A DNA stretch of 64,000 nucleotides from an uncultured Propionibacteriaceae bacterium (GTDB taxonomy: Bacteria > Actinomycetota > Actinomycetes > Propionibacteriales > Propionibacteriaceae), in the NCBI GenBank assembly GCA_945911015.1, contig CAMDZW010000016.1, positions 1 through 64,000 on the forward strand, read 5' to 3'. A program made the position numbers and the translations under genes. Below the pieces are notes generated by a model. It did no database searches, was not told where the DNA came from, and was given only the letters and a program-made list of their open reading frames with translations. Below, in pieces: positions 9,557 to 21,811 of the stretch; within the stretch, counting starts at the first letter, position 1, and the number at the start of each line of letters is the position of its first letter.

Positions 9557-10143
9557 GCGCGGTGCAGAAGCTGGATCCGGAACGGTCGAGCCGGACGACC
9601 CGTCCGCCACGGCCACTGACTCCGGTCCCCGAGACGGCCCCGCCACTGCGACGCCTGCCGTTTGCGGCACTGCTGGTCGCGATCCTCGGTGTCGGCATGT
9701 TGGGGTTGTTGGTGCTCAACACCTCACTGCAGGACCAGTCCTTCCGGCTGAGTGAGCTCCAGGCACAGGCAACCCGGTTGGCCTATGACGAGGACGCGCT
9801 GCGACACGAGCTGGATCTGGTCTCCTCGCCGTCGGCCCTGGTCTCACGGGCCACCGAGCTCGGCATGCGACCCTCGGTCGCCCCGGCCTTCATCGTGCTG
9901 CCTGACGGCAAGGTCGTCGGTGACCCGAAGGCCGCCACCGGCAAGGACTTCAAGTCGGCGCTGATCAAGAGTCCTGCACAGCTCGAAGCGGAGCGGAAGG
10001 CCGCCGAGGCCAAGAAGCGTGCCGAGGAAGCCAAGAAACGGGCCGAGGAGCAGCGCAAGGCCGACGAGAAGCGTGAGGCCGAGGAGAAGCGCAAGGCCGC
10101 CGAGGACGAGAAGAAGTCCGACGAGAAGAAGGAGGAGGACTGA
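9553..10143 (+). CDS. ftsL: FtsL-like division protein with long charged C-terminal tail
   Basis: A 196-residue bitopic membrane protein in the ftsL position between rsmH and ftsI. The cytoplasmic N-terminus is ~33 residues, one membrane helix follows (about 34-56) and then a short coiled-coil septum-formation region. FtsL forms a complex with FtsB/DivIC and FtsQ and controls FtsWI. Unusually, residues ~140-196 are almost only Lys, Glu, Ala and Arg (units like [10 protein letters not shown]), predicted as a single charged helix outside the membrane. This doubles the usual FtsL length. The start overlaps the rsmH stop (ATGA). The assignment rests on topology and position because FtsL sequences diverge strongly. 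Confidence 0.82.
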   Translation: MSAVQKLDPERSSRTTRPPRPLTPVPETAPPLRRLPFAALLVAILGVGMLGLLVLNTSLQDQSFRLSELQAQATRLAYDEDALRHELDLVSSPSALVSRATELGMRPSVAPAFIVLPDGKVVGDPKAATGKDFKSALIKSPAQLEAERKAAEAKKRAEEAKKRAEEQRKADEKREAEEKRKAAEDEKKSDEKKEED

Positions 10144-10145
10144 CG

Positions 10146-12275
10146 ATGGCTGACCGGCGTCCCCCACGCGATCGCGATGACCTGCCCCCACGCTCGCGAC
10201 CCTCCTCGTCGCGGTCCCGCTCCCGGTCCACCAGCTCCCGCAGCACCAGCAGGTCCACCGCCAGCAGGTCGAGCTCGAGCAGGCCCACCGCCAGCAGGTC
10301 CAGCTCGAGCAAGTCCAGCTCGAGCAAGTCCGGCGCCAGGAGGTCCAGCTCGAGCAGGACCTCGAGTCGTACCGGATCGACCCGGCCGAAGACTACGTCT
10401 TCTCGCACCACTGCCAAGTCTGCCCGTACGGGATCGTCTCGCGGCCCCAGATCGAAGCCGAAGAAGTTCGGGCTGACCGGGCGCAAGAAGGTCTACCGGG
10501 TGCCACTGCGGTGGAAGCGTGGCAACCAGTCAATGCGGATCGGGGCCGTCCTGGTCGCCATGGCGATGATCGTCTCCGCCTTCGGTGGGCGTCTGCTGCT
10601 CCTGCAGGCCTTCGACGTCGAGGGTGACGCCTCCGCCTCCCAGGATCGGGCAACCAACAGCCGGGTGCTGCCGGCCGATCGCGGCAACATCACCGATCGG
10701 CAGGGCCGGCCGATGGCGGTCACCGAGGAGGCATTCGCGATCACCGCCGACCCCACGATGACCAATCCGGTCGATGAGGACGGCATCCCGACCCGCAACA
10801 ACAAGGTGATCGCGATCGCGTCGATCATCGCCCGCCACCTCGGCGGCAAGATCGACGACTACCTGCCGGCGTTGACCAAGGGCGACGGAGTCCGGTTCGC
10901 CTATGTGGCTCGCAAGGTGCCGGCCGCCACCTACGCCCGGATCATCGACGATCTCAACGAGATCGGCGCCGTGGGCATCTTCCGCGAGAGCGACCCGCTG
11001 CGCAGCTACCCCAACGGGGCCCTGGCCGGGAACCTGATCGGCTTCATCAACCATGAGGGCAAGGGGGTGGCCGGGATCGAGTACTCGCTCAACGAACAAC
11101 TCACCGGCACCGCCGGCGAGGAGCGATGGATCGGCGCCCCCAATGGATCACGGATCCCGCTGGCCAACTCGGTCATCGATCCAGCCGTGGACGGCACCAA
11201 CTACCAGTTGACCCTGGATGCCGACATTCAGTTCATGGCCGAACAACGACTTCGTGCCGCGGCCAAGGAAGTCCAGGCCGAGTCCGGCATGGTCATCGTG
11301 ATGGACATCAAGTCCGGGCGGGTGCTGGCGATGGCCACCACCCCGGCCTACGACCCGAACGAGCCCGGCAGAGCCAAGGACGTCGACCGCGGCAACCGCC
11401 CGATCCAGATGGTCTACGAGCCGGGCTCGGTGCAGAAGATCCTCACCCTTGCGGCGGTGATCGATGCCGGCAAGGCCGACCAGCACACCCATGTGGTGGT
11501 CCCGCCGTACATGCAGACCGATGCCGGCATCGTCAAGGATGTCTGGGACCACGGCACCATCCACCTGACCACCCGCGGGATCGCGGCGAAGTCATCCAAC
11601 ATCGGCACCATCCAACTGGCTCGGGAATTGACCATCCAACAGCTGCACGACAAGCTGACGGACTTCGGGCTCGGTCAGCCGACCGGGATTGAGCTGCCCG
11701 GTGAGGCCGAGGGGCTGATGCCCGAGGCGGACATGCCCGGGTGGCGTCGCGACCAGATCGCGTTCGGGCAGGGCCTGTCGGTCACCGCGATCCAGGAGGC
11801 CGCCGCGATTGCAGGCATCCTCAACGGTGGCATCTACAACCCGCCGACCATCATCGACTCGGCGACCGATGCCGACGGCAACCCGGTCGATGTGCCGCGT
11901 CGTGAACCCCGCCGGGTCGTCTCCGAGCGCACCTCGCAAATCATGGCCGAGATGTTGGAAGGCATCCTCTACAGCGACGGGCAGGTCAAGAACCTCGGCC
12001 TGGAGGGATACCGCACCGGCGGCAAGACCGGCACTGCCCAGCGCTACAACGCTGATTGTGGCTGCTACTCCGGCCGTACCACCAGCTACGCCGGCTACGC
12101 CCCGGTCGAAGATCCCCAGCTGCTGACCTATGTCGTCCTCGACGACGTACGCAAGGGCAACACCGGTGGTGGTACGGCAGGCCCGGTCTTCCAAGACGTG
12201 ATGAACTTCGCCCTTCCGGTGCTGGGCATCCTGCCCTCGACCACCAAGCCCGAGCTTGGCGGCCTCGAATGGTGA
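10146..12275 (+). CDS. ftsI: Septal peptidoglycan transpeptidase (class B PBP, FtsI/PBP3)
   Basis: A 709-residue class B penicillin-binding protein that cross-links septal peptidoglycan, partnered with FtsW. Catalytic motifs are SVQK (nucleophile Ser428, Lys431), SSN (483-485) and KTG (627-629). A membrane helix lies near residues 131-152, followed by the dimerisation domain (DRQGRPMAVTEEAFAI). The first ~105 residues, cytoplasmic by topology, are an Arg/Ser-rich low-complexity region built from short DNA repeats, then a basic KPKKFGLTGRKK stretch. AAGGAGGA lies upstream of the ATG. It sits 2 nt after ftsL. Confidence 0.95.
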   Translation: MADRRPPRDRDDLPPRSRPSSSRSRSRSTSSRSTSRSTASRSSSSRPTASRSSSSKSSSSKSGARRSSSSRTSSRTGSTRPKTTSSRTTAKSARTGSSRGPRSKPKKFGLTGRKKVYRVPLRWKRGNQSMRIGAVLVAMAMIVSAFGGRLLLLQAFDVEGDASASQDRATNSRVLPADRGNITDRQGRPMAVTEEAFAITADPTMTNPVDEDGIPTRNNKVIAIASIIARHLGGKIDDYLPALTKGDGVRFAYVARKVPAATYARIIDDLNEIGAVGIFRESDPLRSYPNGALAGNLIGFINHEGKGVAGIEYSLNEQLTGTAGEERWIGAPNGSRIPLANSVIDPAVDGTNYQLTLDADIQFMAEQRLRAAAKEVQAESGMVIVMDIKSGRVLAMATTPAYDPNEPGRAKDVDRGNRPIQMVYEPGSVQKILTLAAVIDAGKADQHTHVVVPPYMQTDAGIVKDVWDHGTIHLTTRGIAAKSSNIGTIQLARELTIQQLHDKLTDFGLGQPTGIELPGEAEGLMPEADMPGWRRDQIAFGQGLSVTAIQEAAAIAGILNGGIYNPPTIIDSATDADGNPVDVPRREPRRVVSERTSQIMAEMLEGILYSDGQVKNLGLEGYRTGGKTGTAQRYNADCGCYSGRTTSYAGYAPVEDPQLLTYVVLDDVRKGNTGGGTAGPVFQDVMNFALPVLGILPSTTKPELGGLEW

Positions 12276-12283
12276 CTCTCCGG

Positions 12284-12289
12284 TAACGT
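12284..12289 (+). promoter_or_regulatory. Possible internal -10 for leaderless murE
   Basis: TAACGT lies 6 nt before the GTG start of murE, in the 20-nt ftsI-murE gap, the only early break in an otherwise overlapping gene series. There is no ribosome site. No good -35 is seen at 16-19 bp. Confidence 0.35.
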
Positions 12290-12295
12290 GCTGCC

Positions 12296-13902
12296 GTGAC
12301 CCAGCCCCCAGGAACAGAGTCGCCGGCGATCACCCTCGCCGCCCTGCGCGCCGCCGAACCAGCCGTGCGTCGTTCCGCCCTCGTCGGCGGCAGTGATGAG
12401 GACCGTACGGTCAGCTCCATCGTGCTCGACTCCCGCCGGGCCGTCCCCGGTGGCGTCTGGGCAGCACTGCCGGGCACCCGCACCCATGGCGCCCGGCATG
12501 CCGCCGGCCCGATCGAGGCCGGGGTCACCGCGATCCTCACCGACCCCGAGGGGGAGCGGCACCTCAGTTCGGCCCTGATCAGCCCCGACCACGGCCCGGT
12601 CGTGTACGTCTGTGACAACCCACGTGCGGTCATGGCACGCTGGGCCGCCGCACTGCACGGCCACCCGGCTGAGGCGATGACGACTTTTGCGGTCACCGGC
12701 ACCAACGGCAAGTCGACGACCACCTTCTTGCTGCAGGCCGCGCTGCGGGCGGTCGGGCACCGGACCGGGCTGATCGGGACCGTCGGGTTCCGCCTCGACG
12801 ACGCGCCCATCCCCGGGGCGGTCACCTCGACCGTCACCACCCCTGAGGCACCTGACCTGCAGGACACCCTCGCCAAGCTGGTCGCGGCCGGAGCCGACGC
12901 CCTGGCGATGGAGGTCTCCTCGCATGCCCTGGCACTGCACCGGGCCGACGGGATCATGTTCGACGTCGCCGGTTTCACCAACCTCGGTGTCGACCATCTC
13001 GATTTCCATGCCGATCTGGAGGACTACTTCGCCGCCAAGTCAAGGCTGTTCACCGCCGAGTCGAGCCGGGCCGTCGTGTTGCCGCTGGACGACCCGTACG
13101 GGCAGCGGCTGGTCGCACGGATCCGCGCCGAACGGCCGGATGCCCGGCTGGTCACCGTCAGTCTTGACCAGCGTGATCGGGCCGATGTCGTGGTCCAGGA
13201 ATGGTCACCGACCGCCTCGGGGACCCGGGTCAGATTCGGGATCGCGGACCGCAGCCTGACCGTGGAGGTGGGGCTGCCCGGACTGCACAATGTCCGCAAT
13301 GCGCTGCTGGCCCTGGGCATGTTGGTGGCGGGCCAGGTGGCTGACCTCGACACCGCTGCGGCCGGATTTGCCGACACGATCGTGCCGGGCCGGATGGAGC
13401 CGGTGGCACTGGCCGCGACCACGACCCACCCGAGCCCGCCCCGGGTCTTCGTCGACTTCGCCCACACCCCACAGGCCGTCCGTGCCGCGGGGGAGTCATT
13501 CGCCGACGCCGGCGGTCCGGTCGTCATCGTCGTCGGCTCGGGGGGTGATCGTGACCACGGCAAGCGGGCCCTGATTGGGGAGGCCGCTGCCCAGGGGGCC
13601 GATCTGGTCATGGTGACCGACGACAATCCGCGGTCGGAGGACCCAGCCCTCATCCGGGCCGAGATCGTGGCCGGTGCCCGAGCTGCCGACCGGGCCCGCG
13701 CCACCGAGGTCCACGACGCCGGTGACCGGCTCAGTGCGATCCGGGCCGCCCTCGAGCGGGCCGCCGTCATGGATCCGCCCGGCACCGTGCTGGTGCTCGG
13801 CCGTGGCCACGAGACCCATCAGCTCACCGGTGAGGGCCCGATCGCCTTCCACGACCCCACTGTCGTGCGTCAGCAATGGCACCTGCTGACCGGAGGGGAC
13901 CG

Positions 13903-13906
<4 letters not shown>
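12296..13906 (+). CDS. murE: UDP-MurNAc-L-Ala-D-Glu:diaminopimelate ligase
   Basis: A 536-residue Mur ligase that adds the third residue of the peptidoglycan stem peptide in the cytoplasm, using ATP. The ATP loop is GTNGKSTT (~135-142). The carbamylated-lysine region reads DYFAAKSRLF. The specificity motif DNPRSEDP (~443-450) is the DNPR type associated with diaminopimelate rather than lysine. Whether the isomer is LL- or meso-DAP cannot be read from sequence. GTG start at 12296. The murE stop overlaps the murF start (ATGA). Confidence 0.95.
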
Positions 13907-15380
<1,474 letters not shown>

Positions 15381-15384
<4 letters not shown>

Positions 15385-16481
15385 TCTCCATCGTGATTGC
15401 CGCCGTCGTCGCCCTGCTCGGCACCCTGATCGGGACCCGGCTCGCGATCCGGGTGCTGGTCCGCAAGGGCTACGGCCAGCTGATCCGTGACGACGGCCCC
15501 ACCACCCACCACGTCAAGCGAGGCACCCCGACCATGGGCGGCATCGTCATCGTGTTGGCGGTGCTGTTTGCCTATGCCGCGGCGCATCTGATCACCTGGA
15601 CCCCGCCGAAGGCATCGGGCGTGCTGGTGCTCTTCCTCACCGCCGGCCTCGGTCTGGTCGGTTTCCTCGACGACTGGATCAAGGTCGCCAAACAGCGGTC
15701 CCTCGGTCTGCGCAGCGGTGCCAAGTTGGCCGGCCAGATCTCGGTAGGACTGGCCTTCGCCGTGCTGAGCTTTCGGTTCCCCAATGGCCGCAGCGGCCCC
15801 TCCCAGTACGAGGCACTCGGCGGCATCACACCGGCCTCCCCGGCAATCTCCCTACTGCGCGACATCCCCTTTCTGGTGCTACCTATCGGGCTGGCCGTGG
15901 TGTGGATCCTGCTGCTGATTGCCGCCTCCAGCAACGGCATGAACCTCACCGACGGGGTCGACGGCCTTGCCGCCGGGGCCTCGGTGATGGTCTTCGGGGC
16001 CTACACCTTGGTCAACATCTGGCAGTACAACCAGTCCTGCTCCAATGTCCTGGTCGCCGGACCGACCTGTTACGAGGTACGGGATCCGCATGACCTGGCG
16101 GTGGTGGCGGTCGCGATTGCCGGGGCCTGTTTCGGCTTTCTGTGGTGGAACTGTCAGCCGGCCAAGATCTTCATGGGCGACACTGGCTCCCTCGCGCTCG
16201 GCGGTGCGATGGCAGCCATGGCCATCTACACCCGCACCGAACTTCTCCTGTTGTTGATCGGTGGCCTGTTCGTGGTGAACACCTTGTCGGTGATCCTGCA
16301 GGTCGGCTGGTTCCGGATCAGCGGCGGCAAACGGCTCTTTCCGATGGCACCCCTGCACCACACCTTCGAGCTGAAGGGGTGGGCCGAGTCGACGGTGGTG
16401 ATCCGGTTCTGGATCGTTGCCGGGATCTTCGTGGCCGTCGGTCTGGCGTTGTTCTATGCGGAATGGGTGAGTGGACTGTGA
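15381..16481 (+). CDS. mraY: Phospho-MurNAc-pentapeptide transferase
   Basis: A 366-residue polytopic enzyme that transfers phospho-MurNAc-pentapeptide to undecaprenyl phosphate, making lipid I at the inner membrane face. It carries [12 protein letters not shown], the Asp-rich [20 protein letters not shown] and the HHTFELKGW motif near the C-terminus. About ten membrane segments alternate with these loops. The GTG start overlaps the murF stop, and the stop overlaps the GTG of murD. Confidence 0.97.
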
Positions 16482-17980
16482 CCGATCTTCCTGACTTCCT
16501 GGCCGGCACCCGTCCCAGCGCCGACCGCGACTCGGACTGGTCGCAGGTCCACGCGGTGGTTGTCGGGCTCGGCGGCTCCGGTTTCGCCGCCGCTGATGCG
16601 CTGCTCGAGTTCGGTGCTGCCGTCACCGTCCTCGACGATGGGGAATCGACCACCCTCACTGAGCGCCGGACTCTGGTGGAGACCCTCGGGGGGACCGTAC
16701 GGCTGGGTCCCGGCTCAACAGCCCGGCTGCCCGGCGACACCCATCTGGTGGTGCCGTACCCCGGCCTGAACCCGACCCATCCGCTGCTCGCCGAGGCGGC
16801 GGCCCAGGGGATCCCGATCTGGGGCGAACCCGAGCTCGCCTGGCGACTCAGCGGCGGCAAGGACCGTCCCCGGCCGGCCTGGCTCGGGGTGACCGGCACG
16901 AACGGCAAGACCACCACTGTCCAGATGCTGCACGCCATGATGGAAGCAGCTGGTCTGCGATCGGCCCTGGTCGGCAACATCGGTCGCCCGGTGATGGAGA
17001 CTGTGTTGGACCGCGAGCCCCATGACGTCGTGGTGGTGGAGCTGTCCAGCTTCCAGTTGCACTGGTCCAACAGCATGGCCCTGCACTCGGCGGCCGTGCT
17101 CAACCTGCATCCCGACCATCTGGAGTGGTACGCCGCCTTCGACGACCCGATCGCCGCCTACGCCGCGGACAAGGCCCTGATCTACGAGCGGGTCACCCAT
17201 GCCTGCGTCTACAACGTTGCTGAATCGGCCACCGAGGACATGGTGGCCGAGGCCGATGTCACCGAAGGAGCTCGCGCGATCGGGTTCACCCTCGGCACTC
17301 CGGGCTTGTCGATGATCGGCGTCGTCGATGACCTGATCGTTGACCGCGCCTTCGTCGAACAGCGCCAGACCAGCGCCCTGGAGCTGGCGAGCCTCGGCGA
17401 CGTCCGGCCCCATGCGCCGCACAATGTGGCCAATGCGCTGGCGGCGGCTGCCCTGGCCCGGTCATTCGGGGTGCCGGCGACAGCGGTCAGGGACGGGCTG
17501 AGGCAGGTCGAACTCGGCGGGCACCGCATCGCCGAGGTGGCCAACCACGCCGGCATCACCTGGATCGATGACTCCAAGGCGACCAACCCGCATGCCGCCC
17601 AGAACTCGCTGCTCGCCCACGAGCACGTGGTCTGGGTCGCCGGCGGGCAGGCCAAGGGCGTCACCTTCGACGACCTGGTGGTGCGGGTCAAGGACGGTCT
17701 CCGCGCCGCCGTGCTGATCGGCATTGATCGCGAGATCGTCGCCGATGCACTGCGCCGACACGCGCCCGAGGTCCCGGTCCGGGTCATCGACTCGGCCGAG
17801 ACTGGGGCCATGGATGTGATGGACCGGGTCGTCGCGGCCGCTGCCGAGTTCGCCGAGCCTGGTGACGCCGTGCTGTTGGCACCCGGTTGCGCCAGCCTGG
17901 ACATGTGGCCTGGGTACGGCGCCCGCGGCGACGATTTCGCCGCCGCGGTCCGACGCCACCTGGAGGGGGACCTGGGATGA
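16478..17980 (+). CDS. murD: UDP-MurNAc-L-alanine:D-glutamate ligase
   Basis: A 500-residue Mur ligase that adds D-Glu to UDP-MurNAc-L-Ala. It has an N-terminal Rossmann-like [13 protein letters not shown], the ATP loop [18 protein letters not shown] and [11 protein letters not shown] near the C-terminal domain. GTG 16478 overlaps the mraY stop (GTGA). The open frame extends to 16142 inside mraY, but that part is shadow sequence. Confidence 0.96.
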   Translation: MTDLPDFLAGTRPSADRDSDWSQVHAVVVGLGGSGFAAADALLEFGAAVTVLDDGESTTLTERRTLVETLGGTVRLGPGSTARLPGDTHLVVPYPGLNPTHPLLAEAAAQGIPIWGEPELAWRLSGGKDRPRPAWLGVTGTNGKTTTVQMLHAMMEAAGLRSALVGNIGRPVMETVLDREPHDVVVVELSSFQLHWSNSMALHSAAVLNLHPDHLEWYAAFDDPIAAYAADKALIYERVTHACVYNVAESATEDMVAEADVTEGARAIGFTLGTPGLSMIGVVDDLIVDRAFVEQRQTSALELASLGDVRPHAPHNVANALAAAALARSFGVPATAVRDGLRQVELGGHRIAEVANHAGITWIDDSKATNPHAAQNSLLAHEHVVWVAGGQAKGVTFDDLVVRVKDGLRAAVLIGIDREIVADALRRHAPEVPVRVIDSAETGAMDVMDRVVAAAAEFAEPGDAVLLAPGCASLDMWPGYGARGDDFAAAVRRHLEGDLG

Positions 17981-19284
17981 GCACGGTCACCGATCCCACC
18001 CGACAGCGCACCGACCACCACGGTGTGCCGCTCACCGGACCGCGGGCCACCTTTGCCCAACTGCGGGCTGCGCTGGACCGCCCGATGGCCAGCCAGCACC
18101 TGGTGGTCGCCTCGGCCGGCTTGCTGCTCGGCCTCGGCCTGATGATGGTGCTGTCCTCATCGAGTGTGATGGCGGCCAACCTCTACGGCGACTCGTACTA
18201 CTTCGTGAAGCGACAGTTGGTCTTCCTGGCCGTTGGCCTGCCGATCGCCTGGCTCGTCTCGCGAATGCCCACCAAACTGCTGCACCTGATCGCTGTCCTC
18301 GCCCTGATCGGCTCGATCGGACTGCTGGCCCTGATCTTCGTGCCCGGCCTTGGCTCGTCGGCTGGCGGCAACGACAACTGGCTGGTGCTGGGCAGCTCGT
18401 CGTTCCTGCGGATCCAGCCTTCCGAGTTCGCCAAGATCGCGATCGTGCTGTGGGGGGCGAGCGTGCTGGCCAACAAGGAACGACGTCTCGATGAACCGTT
18501 CCAACTGGTCTTCCCCTATCTGCCGTTGATCGGTGTCATCGTCGGCATGGTCGTGTTGCAACGTGACCTCGGCACCGCGATGGTGATGGGTCTGATCGTG
18601 TTGGGCGTGATGTGGATGGCCGGAGCACCCAAACGCGTCTTCTTCAGCCTCGTTCTGTTTGTTGGAGCCGGCGTGAGTGTCATGGTGTTGCTCAGCCCGA
18701 ACCGGGTTGGACGCTTCCTGGCCTTCCTCAACCCCGGCACCGACGAACAGGGCGTCAACATGCAGTCCTCGGTCGGGCTTGATGCCATCGCCTCCGGTGG
18801 CTGGTGGGGTCGGGGTCTGGGCGGCAGTCTGGAGAAATGGGGCCGACTGTCGGCCGCCCACACCGACTTTGTCTTCGCAGTGATCGCCGAGGAGCTCGGC
18901 CTGATCGGGTCGCTCACCGTGCTGGCCCTGTTCCTGGTGCTCGGCTATGCCGGCCTGCGGATCGCGCTGCGTGCAGACCGTCCCTTCCACCGCTACCTGG
19001 CTGTCGGCATCACCACCTGGCTGCTCGGCCAGGCTCTGATCAACATCGCCGTCGTGATCCGGTGGGGGCCGGTGATGGGTGTGCCGTTGCCGATGGTCTC
19101 GTACGGCGGTTCGGCCCTGTTGGCGAACCTGATCGCGGTCGGCCTGCTCATCAACTGTGCGCGCAACGAACCAGATGCCCGAGAGCTGCTGACCGGCAAG
19201 CGGACTCGCCGTGCCCAGCCCCGGGTCAGCACCGTGGTGGCTGCGGACAGCACTGTGGCGGCCGCAGACAGGGAAGTGCGCTGA
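17977..19284 (+). CDS. ftsW: SEDS lipid II polymerase FtsW
   Basis: A 435-residue SEDS-family glycosyltransferase with about ten membrane helices, which polymerises lipid II at the septum together with FtsI. Family features include [48 protein letters not shown] and [12 protein letters not shown]. The N-terminal ~45 residues and the C-terminal ~40 are cytoplasmic extensions. The start ATG overlaps the murD stop (ATGA). Confidence 0.96.
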   Translation: MSTVTDPTRQRTDHHGVPLTGPRATFAQLRAALDRPMASQHLVVASAGLLLGLGLMMVLSSSSVMAANLYGDSYYFVKRQLVFLAVGLPIAWLVSRMPTKLLHLIAVLALIGSIGLLALIFVPGLGSSAGGNDNWLVLGSSSFLRIQPSEFAKIAIVLWGASVLANKERRLDEPFQLVFPYLPLIGVIVGMVVLQRDLGTAMVMGLIVLGVMWMAGAPKRVFFSLVLFVGAGVSVMVLLSPNRVGRFLAFLNPGTDEQGVNMQSSVGLDAIASGGWWGRGLGGSLEKWGRLSAAHTDFVFAVIAEELGLIGSLTVLALFLVLGYAGLRIALRADRPFHRYLAVGITTWLLGQALINIAVVIRWGPVMGVPLPMVSYGGSALLANLIAVGLLINCARNEPDARELLTGKRTRRAQPRVSTVVAADSTVAAADREVR

Positions 19285-20381
19285 TGGCCTCTGTTGTCCT
19301 GGCCGGTGGCGGAAGCGCCGGCCACACCTCGCCCCTGATCGCCACTGCGGCCGCCCTGCGGGCCGTCGATCCCCAGATTGACCTGGTCGCGGTCGGCACC
19401 GCCCGGGGACTGGAGACCCGGGTGATCCCTGCGGCCGGTCTCGACCTCGAGCTGGTCGACCCGGTGCCGTTGCCCCGCCGTCCGGGGGCCGACCTGGCCA
19501 AGGTCCCGTTCCGGCTCCGGCGTGCGGTGAAGCAGGCCCGCGCCATCCTGGACAGCCACGCCGCAGATGTGGTCGTCGGCTTCGGGGGATATGTCTCGAT
19601 GCCGGTCTATCTGGCCGCGCGCGCCCGACGGACCCCGATCGTGGTGCACGAGCAGAACTCCGTGCCCGGGATCGCCAACAAGGTCGCCGCCCGGTTCGCC
19701 GCCAAGGTGCTGGTCTCGTTCCCCGACACCCCACTGCCCGGAGCCAAACTTGTCGGTCTGCCCGTCCGTCGCAACATCGCCGCGCTGGACCGGGCTGCGC
19801 GCCGGACAGCCGCGGCCGCGACTGTGGGCCTCGACCCGGACGGACCGGTCCTGCTCGTCTCGGGTGGTTCGCAGGGGGCGCGCAGCATCAACACCGCCGT
19901 CCTCGGCTGCCGCGATGCCCTGCTGGCAGCCGGCATCTCCGTGCTCCACGTCCTCGGACTGGGCAACATCACCGAAGCTGATGTGGACGTTGAAGACCCC
20001 GGGACCGGCGCCAAATATCGGCCGGTCGGATTCGTCGACGAGATGGCCGACGCCTATGCCGCTGCCGACCTGATGCTGTGCCGTTCGGGTGCCGGGACGG
20101 TGGTGGAGACCGCGGTCACCGGGCTGCCGGCCATCTTCGTCCCGCTGCCGCACGGCAATGGTGAGCAGGCCCGCAACGCCGACCCGTTGATGGCGGCCGG
20201 CGCCGGGGTGCTGATCCCCGACGCCGAGTGCACCGCGGCCCGGGTCAGCACCGAGGTCCGGGCCCTGCTCAAGGACCGACCACGGCTGACCCGGATGGGG
20301 GAGCTGGCCCGAGCGGCACTGCCCGGTGATGGCGACCAACGGGTGGCCGCTGCCATCCTCGACCTGATCCGGGACCGGTGA
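19284..20381 (+). CDS. murG: Lipid II synthase (GlcNAc transferase) MurG
   Basis: A 365-residue GT28-family enzyme that adds GlcNAc from UDP-GlcNAc to lipid I on the cytoplasmic membrane face. Motifs: N-terminal GGGSAGHTSPL, VGFGGYVSMPVYLAA, HEQNSVPGIAN, SGGSQGARSIN and CRSGAGTVVETA. The ATG shares one base with the ftsW stop (TGATG). An in-frame upstream extension into ftsW is not real. Confidence 0.97.
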   Translation: MASVVLAGGGSAGHTSPLIATAAALRAVDPQIDLVAVGTARGLETRVIPAAGLDLELVDPVPLPRRPGADLAKVPFRLRRAVKQARAILDSHAADVVVGFGGYVSMPVYLAARARRTPIVVHEQNSVPGIANKVAARFAAKVLVSFPDTPLPGAKLVGLPVRRNIAALDRAARRTAAAATVGLDPDGPVLLVSGGSQGARSINTAVLGCRDALLAAGISVLHVLGLGNITEADVDVEDPGTGAKYRPVGFVDEMADAYAAADLMLCRSGAGTVVETAVTGLPAIFVPLPHGNGEQARNADPLMAAGAGVLIPDAECTAARVSTEVRALLKDRPRLTRMGELARAALPGDGDQRVAAAILDLIRDR

Positions 20382-21811
20382 TGGCGCTCCTCGAACCCGT
20401 GCCGACCCCGCACCACAGCGAGCTCGGACATGTCCACTTCATCGGCATCGGTGGTGCGAGCATGTCCGGCATCGCCGAGATGATGGTCCGTCTGGGTCAC
20501 CCGGTCTCCGGTTCCGATGCCAACGACTCCACGGCGCTCACCCGACTCGCTGAGCTCGGCGTCGAGGTGCATGTCGGCCACAGCCCGGACTGGGTCGCGG
20601 GCGCGGATTCGGTGGTGGTCACCTCCGCGCTGCGGCCCGACAACCCCGAACTTCTCGCCGCCCGGGACCGTGGCCTGCCGGTGCTGCATCGCAGCGTAGC
20701 CCTGGCCAGCCTCACCACGCACCAGCGCAACACCGCCGTCATCGCCGTGACCGGGACCCACGGCAAGACCACCACCGCCGCCTGGACCGCGGTCGCCCTG
20801 GCCGCTCTCGGCCGCGACCCCTCGTACGTGATCGGAGCCCCGATCGCGGAGAGCGGGGTGCTTCCGGCCGACAGTTTCGCCCGGCTCGGTCGTGGCCCTG
20901 ACTTCGTCGTCGAGGCGGATGAGTCGGACGGCACCTTCCGGCAGTACCCAGCGCGGATCGTGGTGGTCACCAATGTGGAGGCCGACCATCTGGACAACTG
21001 GGGGACGCCGCAGCACTATGCGGCCGGCTTCGACCAGGTCGTCACCGGTGGGCAGGTCGAGGTCGCGTTGATCAATGCCGATGATCCCGGTGCCCGCGCC
21101 CTGGCCTCCCGGGTCGCCGGTCAGGTGCGGGTCGTCACCTACGGTGAGGCCGATGATGCTGATGTCCGGCTCAGCGAGATCGAGATCACCGACCGTCGCA
21201 GCACCGCGCGGATCAGCTTTGACCAGACCGGCGGGGTGTTCCGTACCCCACTGCTCGGCCGACACAACCTGGCCAATGCCGCCGCCGCCTATGCCGTCAG
21301 CCGCATCCTCGGCGTGGGAGACCCACAGGCCCGACTTGCGTTGGCGCGGTTCGCCGGGACCGCCCGCCGATTCCAGTTGATCGGTGAGGCCAATCAGGTC
21401 CGGGTCTATGACGACTATGCCCACAACCCGACCAAGGTCCGCTCTGCACTGCAGGGGGCCCGGATTGCGGCAGGCCGGGGACGACTCGTGGTCTGCTTCC
21501 AGCCGCACCTGTACAGCCGGACCCGTGACTTCGCCGCCCAGTTCGCCGAGGCGCTGTCCCTGGCCGATGAGGTCGTCGTCACCGACATCTTCCCGGCCCG
21601 GGAGGACCCGATCCCTGGTGTGAGCAGCGACCTGATTGCCGATCAGGTCCACACCGTACGAGGTCGCGCCGCCCATCGGGTGGGCGACCTGGCGGAGGCC
21701 GTACGGGTGACGGCCCGACTGGCTCGTCCCTGGGATGTCGTGATGACCGTCGGGGCCGGGTCAGTGACCACGATCGCGCCGAAGATTCTGGCGCTCCTGC
21801 AGGAGTCGTGA
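20381..21811 (+). CDS. murC: UDP-N-acetylmuramate:L-alanine ligase
   Basis: A 476-residue Mur ligase that adds the first amino acid, L-Ala, to UDP-MurNAc. Motifs: FIGIGGASMSGIAEM, GTHGKTTTAAW, EADESDGTF and DDYAHNPTKV. The junction with murG reads GTGATG, so GTG 20378 or ATG 20381 could start it. ATG 20381 gives the same TGATG coupling as ftsW-murG and better spacing from the purine-rich GGGA. Its own stop makes an identical GTGATG junction with ftsQ. Confidence 0.96.
   Translation: MALLEPVPTPHHSELGHVHFIGIGGASMSGIAEMMVRLGHPVSGSDANDSTALTRLAELGVEVHVGHSPDWVAGADSVVVTSALRPDNPELLAARDRGLPVLHRSVALASLTTHQRNTAVIAVTGTHGKTTTAAWTAVALAALGRDPSYVIGAPIAESGVLPADSFARLGRGPDFVVEADESDGTFRQYPARIVVVTNVEADHLDNWGTPQHYAAGFDQVVTGGQVEVALINADDPGARALASRVAGQVRVVTYGEADDADVRLSEIEITDRRSTARISFDQTGGVFRTPLLGRHNLANAAAAYAVSRILGVGDPQARLALARFAGTARRFQLIGEANQVRVYDDYAHNPTKVRSALQGARIAAGRGRLVVCFQPHLYSRTRDFAAQFAEALSLADEVVVTDIFPAREDPIPGVSSDLIADQVHTVRGRAAHRVGDLAEAVRVTARLARPWDVVMTVGAGSVTTIAPKILALLQES

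Noticed and set aside
18157-19734. 525-codon minus-strand frame opposite ftsW and murG
   Set aside because: Composition is antisense shadow (Gly/Arg/Gln/His), with no start signals.
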